A stretch of DNA of 23,445 nucleotides from an uncultured Veillonella sp. (GTDB lineage: Bacteria; Bacillota; Negativicutes; Veillonellales; Veillonellaceae). The notes under the pieces are model-generated. The model was not told where the DNA came from and did no database searches. It worked only from the letters and a program-made list of their open reading frames with translations. The stretch lies in assembly GCA_900549845.1 (NCBI GenBank), contig URPT01000008.1, positions 1-23,445 on the forward strand. Reading direction: 5' to 3'. A program made the translations under genes and the position numbers. Below, one piece after another: positions 1-8,262 of the stretch (the stretch's first letter is position 1; each line of letters starts with the position of its first letter).

Positions 1-58
1 ACTATTATTATACGCTATTTCTCGTCAAAAATCAACCATTTGTTGTGACAGAGCCTTT

Positions 59-156
59 TAATAAAAGAACTCCCTCATAAAATCCGACTTGCGGGTTCAA
101 GGCCTATGGCCGCAGAACTAATTCGCATGGAGGATTGTTGAGGGAGTCTTTTATTA
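59..156. repeat. Long-stem hairpin downstream of narK, probable terminator
   Basis: The arms at 59-77 and 139-156 pair over 18 bp with one bulged A at 68. The outer part is A/T rich (TAATAAAAG with CTTTTATTA) and the inner part is ACTCCCTCA with TGAGGGAGT. Read on the narK strand, the hairpin ends in a T-rich tract, so it can act as the narK terminator. The 61-nt loop is itself structured: AATCC/GGATT, TGCG/CGCA and GTTC/GAAC can stack around GAC and TGGA internal loops. A 10-bp direct repeat, TTTGTTGTGA, lies on each side (39-48 and 163-172). The loop resembles those of the elements at 17.4-18.0 kb in having CGACTT and TGGAG; that kinship is inference. Confidence 0.6.
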
Positions 157-192
157 CCTTATTTTGTTGTGAATTATAGTTTCTGTTACACC

Positions 193-1530
193 TTATACAT
201 TCATATTTGCACTTTTACGCACATAGAACCAGTAGCACACAGCTACAGTTACGATGTTGAAGGCTAACAATACAGCAAAGGCTGGGTGAATATTACCAAA
301 CATGGAATATACAAAGCCGAAGATTTTAGGTGTAATGAAGGCACCGTATGCAGCTACAGCAGCAACGAAGCCAGTGATTAAAGAGGATAACAACGGATTG
401 CCAAATACGTGTGGAATCATACGGAATGTTGCACCTGTTGCGAAGCCACAGCATACGAAAGTCAATACGGACATTGCAAAGAAGAATGGGAAGTTATGCA
501 TATCTACGCCAACTGCAATTAGTGCTGTTGTTGCACATAGACCGAGAAGGCTTACAAAGGTAACTTTTGTACCGCTGTTAATTTTGTCGGATAACCAACC
601 GCCTACAGGGCGAAGGGCACCGGCAACAAGAGGACCAACAAATGCGATAGAAGCAAATGGTACTTCAGGGAATTCTTTACCTACTAATAAGCCAAGTGCT
701 GCCGCATAACCGGAGAAAGCACCGAAGGAACATGTATATAACAATGTAAGTGCCCAAGTGTGTTTGTTACCAAAGATTTGTACAAGGTTTTTAGGGTTTG
801 GTTTTTCTAATGGTAAGTTATCCATGAAACGTGTCATAAGTGCAAGGATAACAACAAGTGGTACGACCCACATGAAAGCCGCATTGGCAAGATATACTGC
901 ATTACCTTTGATGATAGCTGGTGTTACACCAAATACGCTACCTAATGCAGCGGAACCCATAGCGAATGGAGCTAAGAAGTAGATTACGGAGATACCAAGG
1001 TTACCAACGCCGCCGTTGATGCCAAGGGCTGTACCTTTTTCGGATTTAGGGAAGAAGTTGCCAATGTACGCCATGGAGGACGAGAAGTTGGCGCCTGCTA
1101 AACCGATAAGGGCTGTTAAGATCATGAATGTCGTATAAGAAGTTGTTGTATCTTGAACGGCAAAGCCAAGCCATACAACAGGAACTAATAAAATAAGTGT
1201 GGAAATAAATGTCCAGTTCTTACCACCGATTAAGGCCGGCATGTAGGTATATACGAAACGTAATGTAGCACCTACAAGACCTGGTAATGCGGCTAATGTA
1301 AATAATTGATCTGTTGTAAAGTTAAAGCCAGCGCCATTTAGTTGTGCTGCAATGGTTGCCCATAAATACCATACACAGAATGAAAGGGTTAATGCAATTG
1401 TGGATATAACCAAGTTTTGTTTAGCAATTTTTTTACCAAACTTTTCCCAAAATTCTGGATTATCTGGTTGCCAATTAGCCACAATTTCGCTACGGCTTGC
1501 CCCTACTTGAGGCATTTTTAGTTCGCTCAT
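193..1530 (-). CDS. narK: Nitrate/nitrite transporter, NarK family (MFS)
   Basis: This 445-residue protein moves nitrate in and/or nitrite out across the inner membrane for the nitrate reductase encoded beside it. The sequence is strongly hydrophobic throughout, with about 12 likely membrane segments and a cytoplasmic N-terminal extension of about 35 residues. Glycine-rich stretches typical of the nitrate/nitrite porter branch are visible, such as GLAGANFSSSMAYIGNFFP and ALGINGGVGNLGISV. The ATG at 1530 is preceded by AAGGAG at a spacing of about 9 nt, which supports this start. It is divergent from the Crp/Fnr-family gene, and the 355-bp spacer carries candidate control sites. Family and locus context agree; whether it works as a symporter or an antiporter cannot be read from the sequence. 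Confidence 0.93.
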   Translation of the reverse strand: MSELKMPQVGASRSEIVANWQPDNPEFWEKFGKKIAKQNLVISTIALTLSFCVWYLWATIAAQLNGAGFNFTTDQLFTLAALPGLVGATLRFVYTYMPALIGGKNWTFISTLILLVPVVWLGFAVQDTTTSYTTFMILTALIGLAGANFSSSMAYIGNFFPKSEKGTALGINGGVGNLGISVIYFLAPFAMGSAALGSVFGVTPAIIKGNAVYLANAAFMWVVPLVVILALMTRFMDNLPLEKPNPKNLVQIFGNKHTWALTLLYTCSFGAFSGYAAALGLLVGKEFPEVPFASIAFVGPLVAGALRPVGGWLSDKINSGTKVTFVSLLGLCATTALIAVGVDMHNFPFFFAMSVLTFVCCGFATGATFRMIPHVFGNPLLSSLITGFVAAVAAYGAFITPKIFGFVYSMFGNIHPAFAVLLAFNIVTVAVCYWFYVRKSANMNV

Positions 1531-1585
1531 TTTGAACTTCTCCTTACTGAAAAACTATACATGCAATGAAGACATGGAAGATACA

Positions 1586-1615
1586 ATTATCAGTCAATGT
1601 ATATGAATATTGCAA
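1586..1615 (-). promoter_or_regulatory. Candidate narK promoter
   Basis: On the minus strand, TTGCAA (1610-1615) is followed 18 nt later by GATAAT (1586-1591). The -10 matches consensus at 5 of 6 positions and the -35 is weak at 4 of 6, as expected for an activated promoter. Transcription would begin near 1579, leaving a leader of about 50 nt. Confidence 0.45.
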
Positions 1616-1634
1616 TCTATAGAATTTCTATAGA
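1616..1634. promoter_or_regulatory. Perfect 19-bp palindrome upstream of narK, candidate operator
   Basis: TCTATAGAATTTCTATAGA is a perfect dyad around T1625. It abuts the candidate narK -35 and is centred about 46 bp upstream of the predicted start, a position typical of an activator site. It does not match the FNR (TTGAT-N4-ATCAA) or CRP (TGTGA-N6-TCACA) consensus. The protein that binds it is unknown; the divergent regulator is the obvious candidate. Confidence 0.4.
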
Positions 1635-1738
1635 AAGTATTCGAATTACTTAGAGAACTGAGTTATAATTATTGTATCAACTAAAATTGCAATGTCTTAT
1701 ATCACAAATATATTATATATTGTAAAATTTTTTGTGAA

Positions 1739-1754
1739 TGTGACATAAAACACA
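1739..1754. promoter_or_regulatory. Crp-like box between narK and its divergent regulator gene
   Basis: TGTGA-N6-ACACA differs from the Crp consensus TGTGA-N6-TCACA at one of ten positions. It lies in the divergent spacer about 60 bp upstream of a TATAAT at 1805-1810 that may serve the regulator gene. The region is very AT rich, so chance matches are possible. Confidence 0.35.
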
Positions 1755-1885
1755 CATATTCTGAAATTAATAAGTTATAATAATCTTATATATACAAAAA
1801 AGTATATAATACATGTACTTTTACTATAAATAGATTAGTATAACTAATGGATTTTATTTTAAAAGTACAATGGAGTGGTGAAGGT

Positions 1886-2572
1886 ATGGATAAAAATTTA
1901 ATTAACCAATTACTTGCTTTGCCGGGCGAGGAACTCCATCTTAAAAAAGGTGATTTTCTCTTCCACGAGGGGGACAAGGCAGAACACTTTTACGTAGTGT
2001 TAAAAGGTAGAATGAGCATTAAGAAGTTCGAATCTAGTGGGCACATTTTTGCGTTGCGTCTAGTAGGTCCGAATAATGTAATTGGTGAGGTTCCGTTGTA
2101 TGAGGAGAACACAAGAACTTATGTGTTCAACGCCATCGCTCGGGAGGATTGCTCTGTTTATTCCATTCGCTATGATGTGTTAGAGCCAGCTATTGCAAAA
2201 GATCATTCATTGGCTATTGCGATGATGCAAATCTACACATTACATATGCGTCGTCAACAGGCAAAATACCGAGACTTGCTACTATATGGCAAGAAGGGAG
2301 CATTTTATTCTACCTTGTTGCGCTTAGCCAATAGTTATGGTGTAGAGCGCGAGGATGGTATCTTTATCGATATTGCCCTAACAAATCAAGAGTTGGCTGA
2401 ATTTGCTGCCACATCAAGAGAAAGTTTAAATCGCATGCTAAGTGAGTTGCGTAAGTTGGGCTATGTAGCCTATGACAAACACCATCTAGTAATCTGTGAT
2501 TTTGATGCTTTAATCGGATTGCTTGATTTAGAGGTTGATAATATAGACCCTAATATTAGTAATATCGAATAA
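1886..2572 (+). CDS. Crp/Fnr-family transcriptional regulator
   Basis: A 228-residue protein. An N-terminal cyclic-nucleotide-binding-type beta-roll (about residues 10-110, containing GDFLFHEGD and FYVVLKGRM) is followed by a long dimerisation helix and a C-terminal winged helix-turn-helix (about 165-215, TNQELAEFAATSRESLNRML). It probably activates the flanking nitrate genes. It lacks the N-terminal cysteine cluster of true FNR: only two cysteines are visible, in EDCSVY and VICDFD, so direct oxygen sensing through a 4Fe-4S cluster is unlikely. The ATG at 1886 is chosen because GGAG lies 10 nt upstream; an upstream in-frame ATG at 1847 has no good ribosome binding site. The family call is firm; the regulon is inferred from position. 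Confidence 0.88.
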   Translation: MDKNLINQLLALPGEELHLKKGDFLFHEGDKAEHFYVVLKGRMSIKKFESSGHIFALRLVGPNNVIGEVPLYEENTRTYVFNAIAREDCSVYSIRYDVLEPAIAKDHSLAIAMMQIYTLHMRRQQAKYRDLLLYGKKGAFYSTLLRLANSYGVEREDGIFIDIALTNQELAEFAATSRESLNRMLSELRKLGYVAYDKHHLVICDFDALIGLLDLEVDNIDPNISNIE

Positions 2573-2582
2573 CAGTATTTTC

Positions 2583-2620
2583 TCCTTTGTGTTAGCTCAG
2601 CTAGCACAAAGGATTTTTTT
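2583..2620 (+). terminator. Intrinsic terminator between the Crp/Fnr-family gene and narG
   Basis: TCCTTTGTG (2583-2591) pairs with CACAAAGGA (2605-2613), the stem continues through TAG/CTA, and seven Ts follow (2614-2620). Only 23 bp separate the T-run from the narG start, and I see no -35/-10 pair in that gap. It may therefore act as a partial terminator that sets the ratio of regulator to nitrate reductase mRNA. Confidence 0.85.
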
Positions 2621-2643
2621 GTAGTTTTGAAGGAGGACACGAG

Positions 2644-5600
2644 ATGAGCTTGTTGTCTCAAAAGTTTAAGTTTCTTCGCAAGAAGAACGTATCTCCAAGC
2701 GGCCATCAAATAACTGAAGATGGCGGTCGCGAGTGGGAAAATTTTTATCGTGACCGTTGGTCTTACGATAAAGTTGTCCGCACAACGCATGGCGTAAACT
2801 GTACTGGTTCTTGTAGCTGGAATATCTACGTTAAGAATGGTGTTGTAGCGTGGGAAAATCAGGCTACTGATTACCCTGAAACACCAGATGATATGCCGGA
2901 TTACGAACCACGCGGGTGCCCTCGTGGTGCAACATTCTCTTGGTATCTCTATAGCCCATTGCGCGTAAAATATCCATATGTGCGCGGCGAATTGGCTGAG
3001 CTTTGGAGAGAAGCTAAAAAGCATGCTAAGAACCCAATCGAAGCTTGGAAATCTATCGTAGAAGATCCAGAAAAAGCAAAGAAATACAAATCTGCCCGTG
3101 GTATGGGTGGCTTTGTGCGCTCCACATGGGATGAAGCGACAGAAATTACTGCTGCATCCTTATTATATACTGCAAAAACATACGGCCCTGACCGCAACGC
3201 AGGCTTCTCTGTAATTCCAGCGATGTCCATGTTGTCCTATGCAGCAGGTGCTCGTTTCCTTAACTTAATGGGTGGTTCACCATTGTCCTTCTATGACTGG
3301 TATGCCGATTTACCACCTTCTAGCCCTCAAGTTTGGGGTGAACAAACTGATACACCTGAATCTGGTGACTGGTACAATGCTGGTTACATCATGACTTGGG
3401 GTTCTAACGTACCATTGACTCGTACGCCAGATGCTCACTTCTTAACAGAGGTTCGTTACAAAGGTACTAAAGTAGTATCCGTATCCCCTGACTATGCGGA
3501 ATCTACAACTTCTTCCGATGCTTGGCTCAATGTAAAAGCCGGCACTGATGCGGCTCTTGCTATGGCAATGGGCCACGTAATCTTAAAAGAATACTACATC
3601 GATAAAGAGACTCCATACTTCAAAGAGTATGCTAAAGAGTTCACAGATATGCCATTCCTTGTACGCGTTGAAGAAATCAACGGCACTGTACAACCAGGCC
3701 GTTTCTTAAATGCTAAGGATTTAGGAAGCAAAGAAGACGGTGCTGATTTCCAAACTGTATTAATTGATGAAACAACAAATGAAATCGTTGTTCCTAATGG
3801 TACAATGGGCGACCGTCACACAAATCCACAAAAATGGAACTTACGCCTTGAAAACCGCGATACAGGGGCTAAAATCGACCCTCGCTTATCCGTGTTTGAT
3901 CAACGTGAAGATGTGACTGTTGTTAAGTTGCCATACTTTGGCGATGAAGAGCACGAAGGTGTTATCGAACGTGCTATTCCAACGATTACTGTACAAACTG
4001 TTGATGGTCCTGTAAAAGTAACTACCGTATATGACCTTATTCTTGCTAACTATGGTATCGACCGTGGTATCGGTGGTGAAGTGGCAACATCTTATACAGA
4101 TGACACTCCTTACACACCTACATGGCAAGAAAAAATTACTGGCGTAAAAGCAGATATCGCTATTGCTACAGCTCGTGAGTTTGCTGATAATGCAGAAAAA
4201 ACTAAAGGTCGTTCCATGATTATCATGGGCGGTGGTATCAACCACTGGTACCATGCTGACGTGATTTACCGTACAATTTTGAACCTTATCATGTTCTGTG
4301 GTACAGAAGGTGTTAACGGTGGTGGCTGGGCTCACTACGTAGGTCAAGAAAAACTTCGTCCTGTTGAAGGTTGGGGCGGTATCATGACAGCTAACGACTG
4401 GAGTAAAGCTCCTCGTTTGCAAAATGGTACATCTTGGTTCTACTTTGCTACAGAACAATATCGTTCTGATTGCATCGATTTGGCAGACCGCGTATCTAAA
4501 TTAGCTAAGCCTCGTTATCGTCACCCTGGCGATTATAACGTATTAGCGGCTCGTTTAGGTTGGTTACCATCGTATCCTACTTTCAATAAAGGCAGCCAAG
4601 AATTGATTAATGATGCTCGTGCAGCTGGTGCTGGTACAGAAGCAGAAATTAACCAATATGTGGCGCAAGCGTTGAAAAATAAAGATTTACAATTTTGCGT
4701 AGAAGATCCAGCGGCTAAAGAAAACCATCCACGTAACTTATTCGTATGGCGTGCGAACCTCATCGGTTCCTCTTCTAAAGGTCATGAATACTTCTTGAAA
4801 CATTTATTAGGTACTAAAAATGCGGTATTAGAAGATGACGATGCACCTACACGTCCAGAAGAAATCAAATGGCGTGAAGCTGATGGGGCAGGTAAACTTG
4901 ACCTCTTAATCGACATCGACTTCCGTATGGCTTCTACAGGCTTGTACTCTGATATCGTATTCCCTGCAGCTACATGGTATGAAAAAGAAGACTTGTCTTC
5001 TACAGATATGCATCCATATGTACACGTATTCCAAGCTGCTGTTGATTGCGCATGGGAAACTAAATCTGACTGGGATACATTCCGTACCCTTGCAGAAACA
5101 GTATCTCGCGTAGCAAAAGAGTCTGGCTTCACAGAATACGAAGACATCGTAGCATTGCCTCTTGGTCATGACAGCCCAGGTGAAGTGGCTCAACCAGAAG
5201 GTAAGGTTCTTGACTGGAGCAAAGGCGAATGTGAACCAATTCCTGGTAAAACAATGCCTAACCTCGTTCATGTAAAACGTGACTATAGCCAAATCTTTGA
5301 AAAATTCATTGCTTTGGGACCTAACATCGAAAATAAAATGGGGGCTCATGGCTTAGCTTGGGATGTATCTGATGAATATCAAACATTGTATGCACAAAAT
5401 GGTACAATTGATAATCCGGAATTCATTTCTCATGGCCGTCCAAGCATTTACGAATGTAAAGAAGCTTGTAATGCTGTATTGACATTGTCTTCTTGTACAA
5501 ATGGTAAATTGGCTGTTCGTTCTTGGAAGGCAATGGAAGAAAAAACTGGTCTTTCTGATCTTGAAAAGAACGCAAAAGGTCGTGAACAAGAAAAAATTAC

Positions 5601-6321
5601 CTTTGATGACATGGTTCGCCAACCACGCTTCATCATTAGCTCTGTAACAAGTACTGGTAAAAACGATAAAAACCGTCGTTATTCCCCATTCACAACATCT
5701 ACAGAAGATAAAGTACCATTCCGTACCGTAACAGGTCGTCAATCCTTCTATTGTGATCATGAAATGATGCGCGATTACGGTGAAGCTATGGCGTTGTACA
5801 AACCTGTATTGTCCTACAAACCGGTACAAGGTGACTACAAACAAGAAGGTATTCCAGAAATTACATTGAAATACTTAACACCACATAATAAGTGGTCTAC
5901 TCATAGTATGTATTTCGATAGCCAACAAATGTTGACATTGTTCCGTGGTGGTCAAACTATTTGGCTCAACGAAGATGATGCAGCAGAAATTGGTGTTAAA
6001 GATAACGACTGGGTAGAAGCTTTCAATAAAAATGGTGTAGTTGCAGCTCGTGCAGTTGTATCTCCACGTATTCCTCGTGGCATTTCCTATATGCATCACT
6101 CCCAAGATCGTCACATCAACGTTCCTGGTACGCAAGTTAAGAAAGACCGTCGCGGTGGTACACACAACGCACCAACTCATATTCACATGAAACCGACACA
6201 CATGATTGGCGGTTATGGTCAATTGAGCTATGGCTTTAACTACTATGGCCCAACTGGTAACCAACGTGATATGACAATTGTGGCTCGTAAGTTGAAGGAG
6301 GTGGATTGGCTTGAAGATTAA
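2644..6321 (+). CDS. narG: Respiratory nitrate reductase, alpha (molybdenum) subunit
   Basis: This is the catalytic subunit of the membrane-bound, cytoplasm-facing nitrate reductase; it reduces nitrate to nitrite at a bis-MGD molybdenum centre. The 1225 residues match the usual family length of about 1240. The N-terminal FS0 iron-sulfur ligands His49, Cys53, Cys57 and Cys92 are visible in HGVNCTGSCSW and EPRGCPRG. The molybdenum-ligand aspartate is Asp222 in YADLPPSSP, the same number as in Escherichia coli NarG. The C-terminal molydopterin-binding part includes GNQRDMTIVARK. A strong AGGAGG precedes the ATG. The gene overlaps narH by 11 nt, so translation is probably coupled. Synthesis requires a molybdenum cofactor made from genes outside this window. 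Confidence 0.97.
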   Translation: MSLLSQKFKFLRKKNVSPSGHQITEDGGREWENFYRDRWSYDKVVRTTHGVNCTGSCSWNIYVKNGVVAWENQATDYPETPDDMPDYEPRGCPRGATFSWYLYSPLRVKYPYVRGELAELWREAKKHAKNPIEAWKSIVEDPEKAKKYKSARGMGGFVRSTWDEATEITAASLLYTAKTYGPDRNAGFSVIPAMSMLSYAAGARFLNLMGGSPLSFYDWYADLPPSSPQVWGEQTDTPESGDWYNAGYIMTWGSNVPLTRTPDAHFLTEVRYKGTKVVSVSPDYAESTTSSDAWLNVKAGTDAALAMAMGHVILKEYYIDKETPYFKEYAKEFTDMPFLVRVEEINGTVQPGRFLNAKDLGSKEDGADFQTVLIDETTNEIVVPNGTMGDRHTNPQKWNLRLENRDTGAKIDPRLSVFDQREDVTVVKLPYFGDEEHEGVIERAIPTITVQTVDGPVKVTTVYDLILANYGIDRGIGGEVATSYTDDTPYTPTWQEKITGVKADIAIATAREFADNAEKTKGRSMIIMGGGINHWYHADVIYRTILNLIMFCGTEGVNGGGWAHYVGQEKLRPVEGWGGIMTANDWSKAPRLQNGTSWFYFATEQYRSDCIDLADRVSKLAKPRYRHPGDYNVLAARLGWLPSYPTFNKGSQELINDARAAGAGTEAEINQYVAQALKNKDLQFCVEDPAAKENHPRNLFVWRANLIGSSSKGHEYFLKHLLGTKNAVLEDDDAPTRPEEIKWREADGAGKLDLLIDIDFRMASTGLYSDIVFPAATWYEKEDLSSTDMHPYVHVFQAAVDCAWETKSDWDTFRTLAETVSRVAKESGFTEYEDIVALPLGHDSPGEVAQPEGKVLDWSKGECEPIPGKTMPNLVHVKRDYSQIFEKFIALGPNIENKMGAHGLAWDVSDEYQTLYAQNGTIDNPEFISHGRPSIYECKEACNAVLTLSSCTNGKLAVRSWKAMEEKTGLSDLEKNAKGREQEKITFDDMVRQPRFIISSVTSTGKNDKNRRYSPFTTSTEDKVPFRTVTGRQSFYCDHEMMRDYGEAMALYKPVLSYKPVQGDYKQEGIPEITLKYLTPHNKWSTHSMYFDSQQMLTLFRGGQTIWLNEDDAAEIGVKDNDWVEAFNKNGVVAARAVVSPRIPRGISYMHHSQDRHINVPGTQVKKDRRGGTHNAPTHIHMKPTHMIGGYGQLSYGFNYYGPTGNQRDMTIVARKLKEVDWLED

Positions 6322-7738
6322 AGCTCAAGTATCCATGGTCCTAAATTTGGACAAGTGTTTAGGCTGTCATACATGCTCTATTACTTGTAAAAATACATGG
6401 ACGAACCGCGAAGGCGCGGAATATATGTACTTTAATAACGTGGAAACTCGCCCAGGTGTAGGCTATCCACGTAATTGGGAAGACCAAGAAAAATGGAAGG
6501 GCGGCTGGACGCTTGATAACTCTGGTAAATTAGCTCTTTCTACAGGTTCTAAAACAAATCGTTTGATGAAATTATTCTTCCATCCTGAACAACCAGAGTT
6601 GAAGGATTATTTCGAACCTTGGACTTACGACTATGAAACATTGATTCATGGTGGTCGTAAAAATAACCAACCAGTAGCTCGTCCTCGTTCTCTTGTAACG
6701 AAACAAAAAATGGAAGTTACTTGGGGCCCTAACTGGGATGATGATTTGGCTGGTGGTCAACATGCTCGCTCTGATGTGAACTTAACTAAGATGGGTCAAG
6801 ATATCGTATTTGATTACGAAGAAGTATTCATGCGCTACTTGCCACGTCTTTGTAACCACTGCTTGAACCCTGCGTGCGTAGCTGCATGTCCATCCGGCGC
6901 GATTTATAAACGCGATGAAGATGGTGTAGTTCTCGTATCTCAAGATGTATGCCGCGGTTGGAGACATTGTGTTCCATCTTGCCCATACAAAAAAATCTTC
7001 TATAACTGGGAAACTAATAAAGCTGAAAAATGCGTATTCTGTTACCCACGTTTGGAAAATGGTTTGCCTCAAATCTGTGCTGAAACTTGTGTAGGTCGTA
7101 TGCGCTATGTTGGCGTTGTATTCTACGACATGGACAAAGTAGAAGCTATGGCGGCTACAAAAAATGAACAAGATATTTACGAAAATACATTAGATTTGAT
7201 TTTGGATCCTCATGATCCAGAGGTTATCAAAGCGGCTCGTGCAGAAGGCATCTCCGAAGCATGGATCAAAGCAGCTCAAAAATCTCCTGTATACAAACTT
7301 GTAAAAGAATGGGGCGTGGCTTTGCCATTGCATCCTGAGTACCGTACATTGCCAATGGTTTGGTATGTGCCACCACTCAGCCCAATCTTGCAACGTGTAA
7401 CATCTGATGTATACTTGCCAGATGCACATGAAATGCGCGTACCTGTACAATACCTTGCTAACTTGTTTACAGCAGGTAATACAGAAATCTTAGCTCGTAC
7501 ATTGCAACGTGTTCTCGACATGCGTGAATACATGCGCCGTCGTGAAACAGGTGACGGTCCTATCGAACACAAAGTGGATTTAACAGAAGATCAAATGTAC
7601 GGTATGTACAAATTGTTGGCATTGTCCAAATACAATGATCGCTTTGTTATTCCTTCTGATGTAAAAGTATCTCGCGAAGGTCGCCTAGAAATGCAACATA
7701 ATCGCGGTTTTGCTTGCCCTACAGGGGGATGTCAATAA
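6311..7738 (+). CDS. narH: Respiratory nitrate reductase, beta (iron-sulfur) subunit
   Basis: NarH carries four iron-sulfur clusters that pass electrons from NarI haems to NarG. The first cluster motif is CLGCHTCSITC at residues 16-26. A second group begins near residue 181 (CNHCLNPACVAACP), followed by CRGWRHCVPSCP, in which tryptophan replaces a cysteine as in the 3Fe-4S cluster of the family, and by KCVFCYPRLE and CAETCVGR. The length of 475 residues is typical of Gram-positive NarH and a little shorter than the Escherichia coli protein. The start is TTG at 6311, inside the narG end, with AGGAGGT 8 nt upstream; the reading frame begins MKIKAQVSMV as expected for the family. It is followed by narJ with a TAATG overlap. 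Confidence 0.97.
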   Translation: MKIKAQVSMVLNLDKCLGCHTCSITCKNTWTNREGAEYMYFNNVETRPGVGYPRNWEDQEKWKGGWTLDNSGKLALSTGSKTNRLMKLFFHPEQPELKDYFEPWTYDYETLIHGGRKNNQPVARPRSLVTKQKMEVTWGPNWDDDLAGGQHARSDVNLTKMGQDIVFDYEEVFMRYLPRLCNHCLNPACVAACPSGAIYKRDEDGVVLVSQDVCRGWRHCVPSCPYKKIFYNWETNKAEKCVFCYPRLENGLPQICAETCVGRMRYVGVVFYDMDKVEAMAATKNEQDIYENTLDLILDPHDPEVIKAARAEGISEAWIKAAQKSPVYKLVKEWGVALPLHPEYRTLPMVWYVPPLSPILQRVTSDVYLPDAHEMRVPVQYLANLFTAGNTEILARTLQRVLDMREYMRRRETGDGPIEHKVDLTEDQMYGMYKLLALSKYNDRFVIPSDVKVSREGRLEMQHNRGFACPTGGCQ

Positions 7739-8262
7739 TGAAGGATGCTCAGAAAATCGCTCTTATTGCGTCATTTCTTCTACGCTATCCTGATGAACAA
7801 TGGTATAACGAATTACCTGAATGGAGAGAGGACGCCCAATCTGTTGGGCATCCTCAACTTCGCCAAGGTTTATTAGAATTCTTCGACTATGTAGAGGAAT
7901 CCAATAAAAAAGAATTTGAAGACCAATATGTTCGTACCTTTGATTTTAGTCAAAATACAACTATGTATTTGTCGACTTATGAATTACAAGGTACTGGGGA
8001 ACAAGCAGAAGAACTCGTTAAATTTAAAGCTTTCTTCCTAGAAAACGACTATGATTTGCCAAAAGAAATGCCAGACTATATTCCAGCACTTCTTGAATTA
8101 TGTGCCGTTATCGATGATGAAAAAGCAAAAGAAATTTACGACTATTGTAAGCCAAAATTGGAATACATTAGAGAACGCTTCATTGAGGCTAAATTGCCTT
8201 ATGCATTCTTGTTTGATATTATCTTGTCTGTTGCAAATGGATTGGAGGACGGTGCACGATGA
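7738..8262 (+). CDS. narJ: Nitrate reductase molybdenum cofactor assembly chaperone
   Basis: NarJ is not part of the final enzyme; it binds apo-NarG and assists cofactor insertion and membrane docking. The 174-residue acidic, helix-rich protein has the family shape: an N-terminal LLRYPDEQWY, a conserved region around EFEDQYVRTFDFSQNTTMYLSTYE, and a helical C-terminus. The ATG at 7738 overlaps the narH stop by one base and has GGGGGAT upstream, so it is preferred over an in-frame GTG or TTG inside narH. The 3' end overlaps narI by four bases (ATGA). Position between narH and narI confirms the call. Confidence 0.94.
   Translation: MKDAQKIALIASFLLRYPDEQWYNELPEWREDAQSVGHPQLRQGLLEFFDYVEESNKKEFEDQYVRTFDFSQNTTMYLSTYELQGTGEQAEELVKFKAFFLENDYDLPKEMPDYIPALLELCAVIDDEKAKEIYDYCKPKLEYIRERFIEAKLPYAFLFDIILSVANGLEDGAR

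Noticed and set aside
90..135. tRNA-like segment with GGGTTCAA in the hairpin loop downstream of narK
   Set aside because: There is no acceptor stem, anticodon arm or D arm at tRNA spacing; the GGTTC pairs within the hairpin loop instead.
302..982. Plus-strand open frames opposite narK
   Set aside because: They are antisense to a well-supported transporter gene, with lysine/threonine/proline-rich nonsense composition.
1660..1685. FNR-like half site TTGAT on the minus strand upstream of narK
   Set aside because: Only one half matches; the second half of the TTGAT-N4-ATCAA pattern is missing, and the region is AT rich.
2470..7572. Many long open frames on the minus strand opposite narG and narH (up to about 190 codons)
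   Set aside because: They lie wholly antisense to strongly conserved genes, lack ribosome binding sites and family features, and arise from the codon bias of the sense genes.
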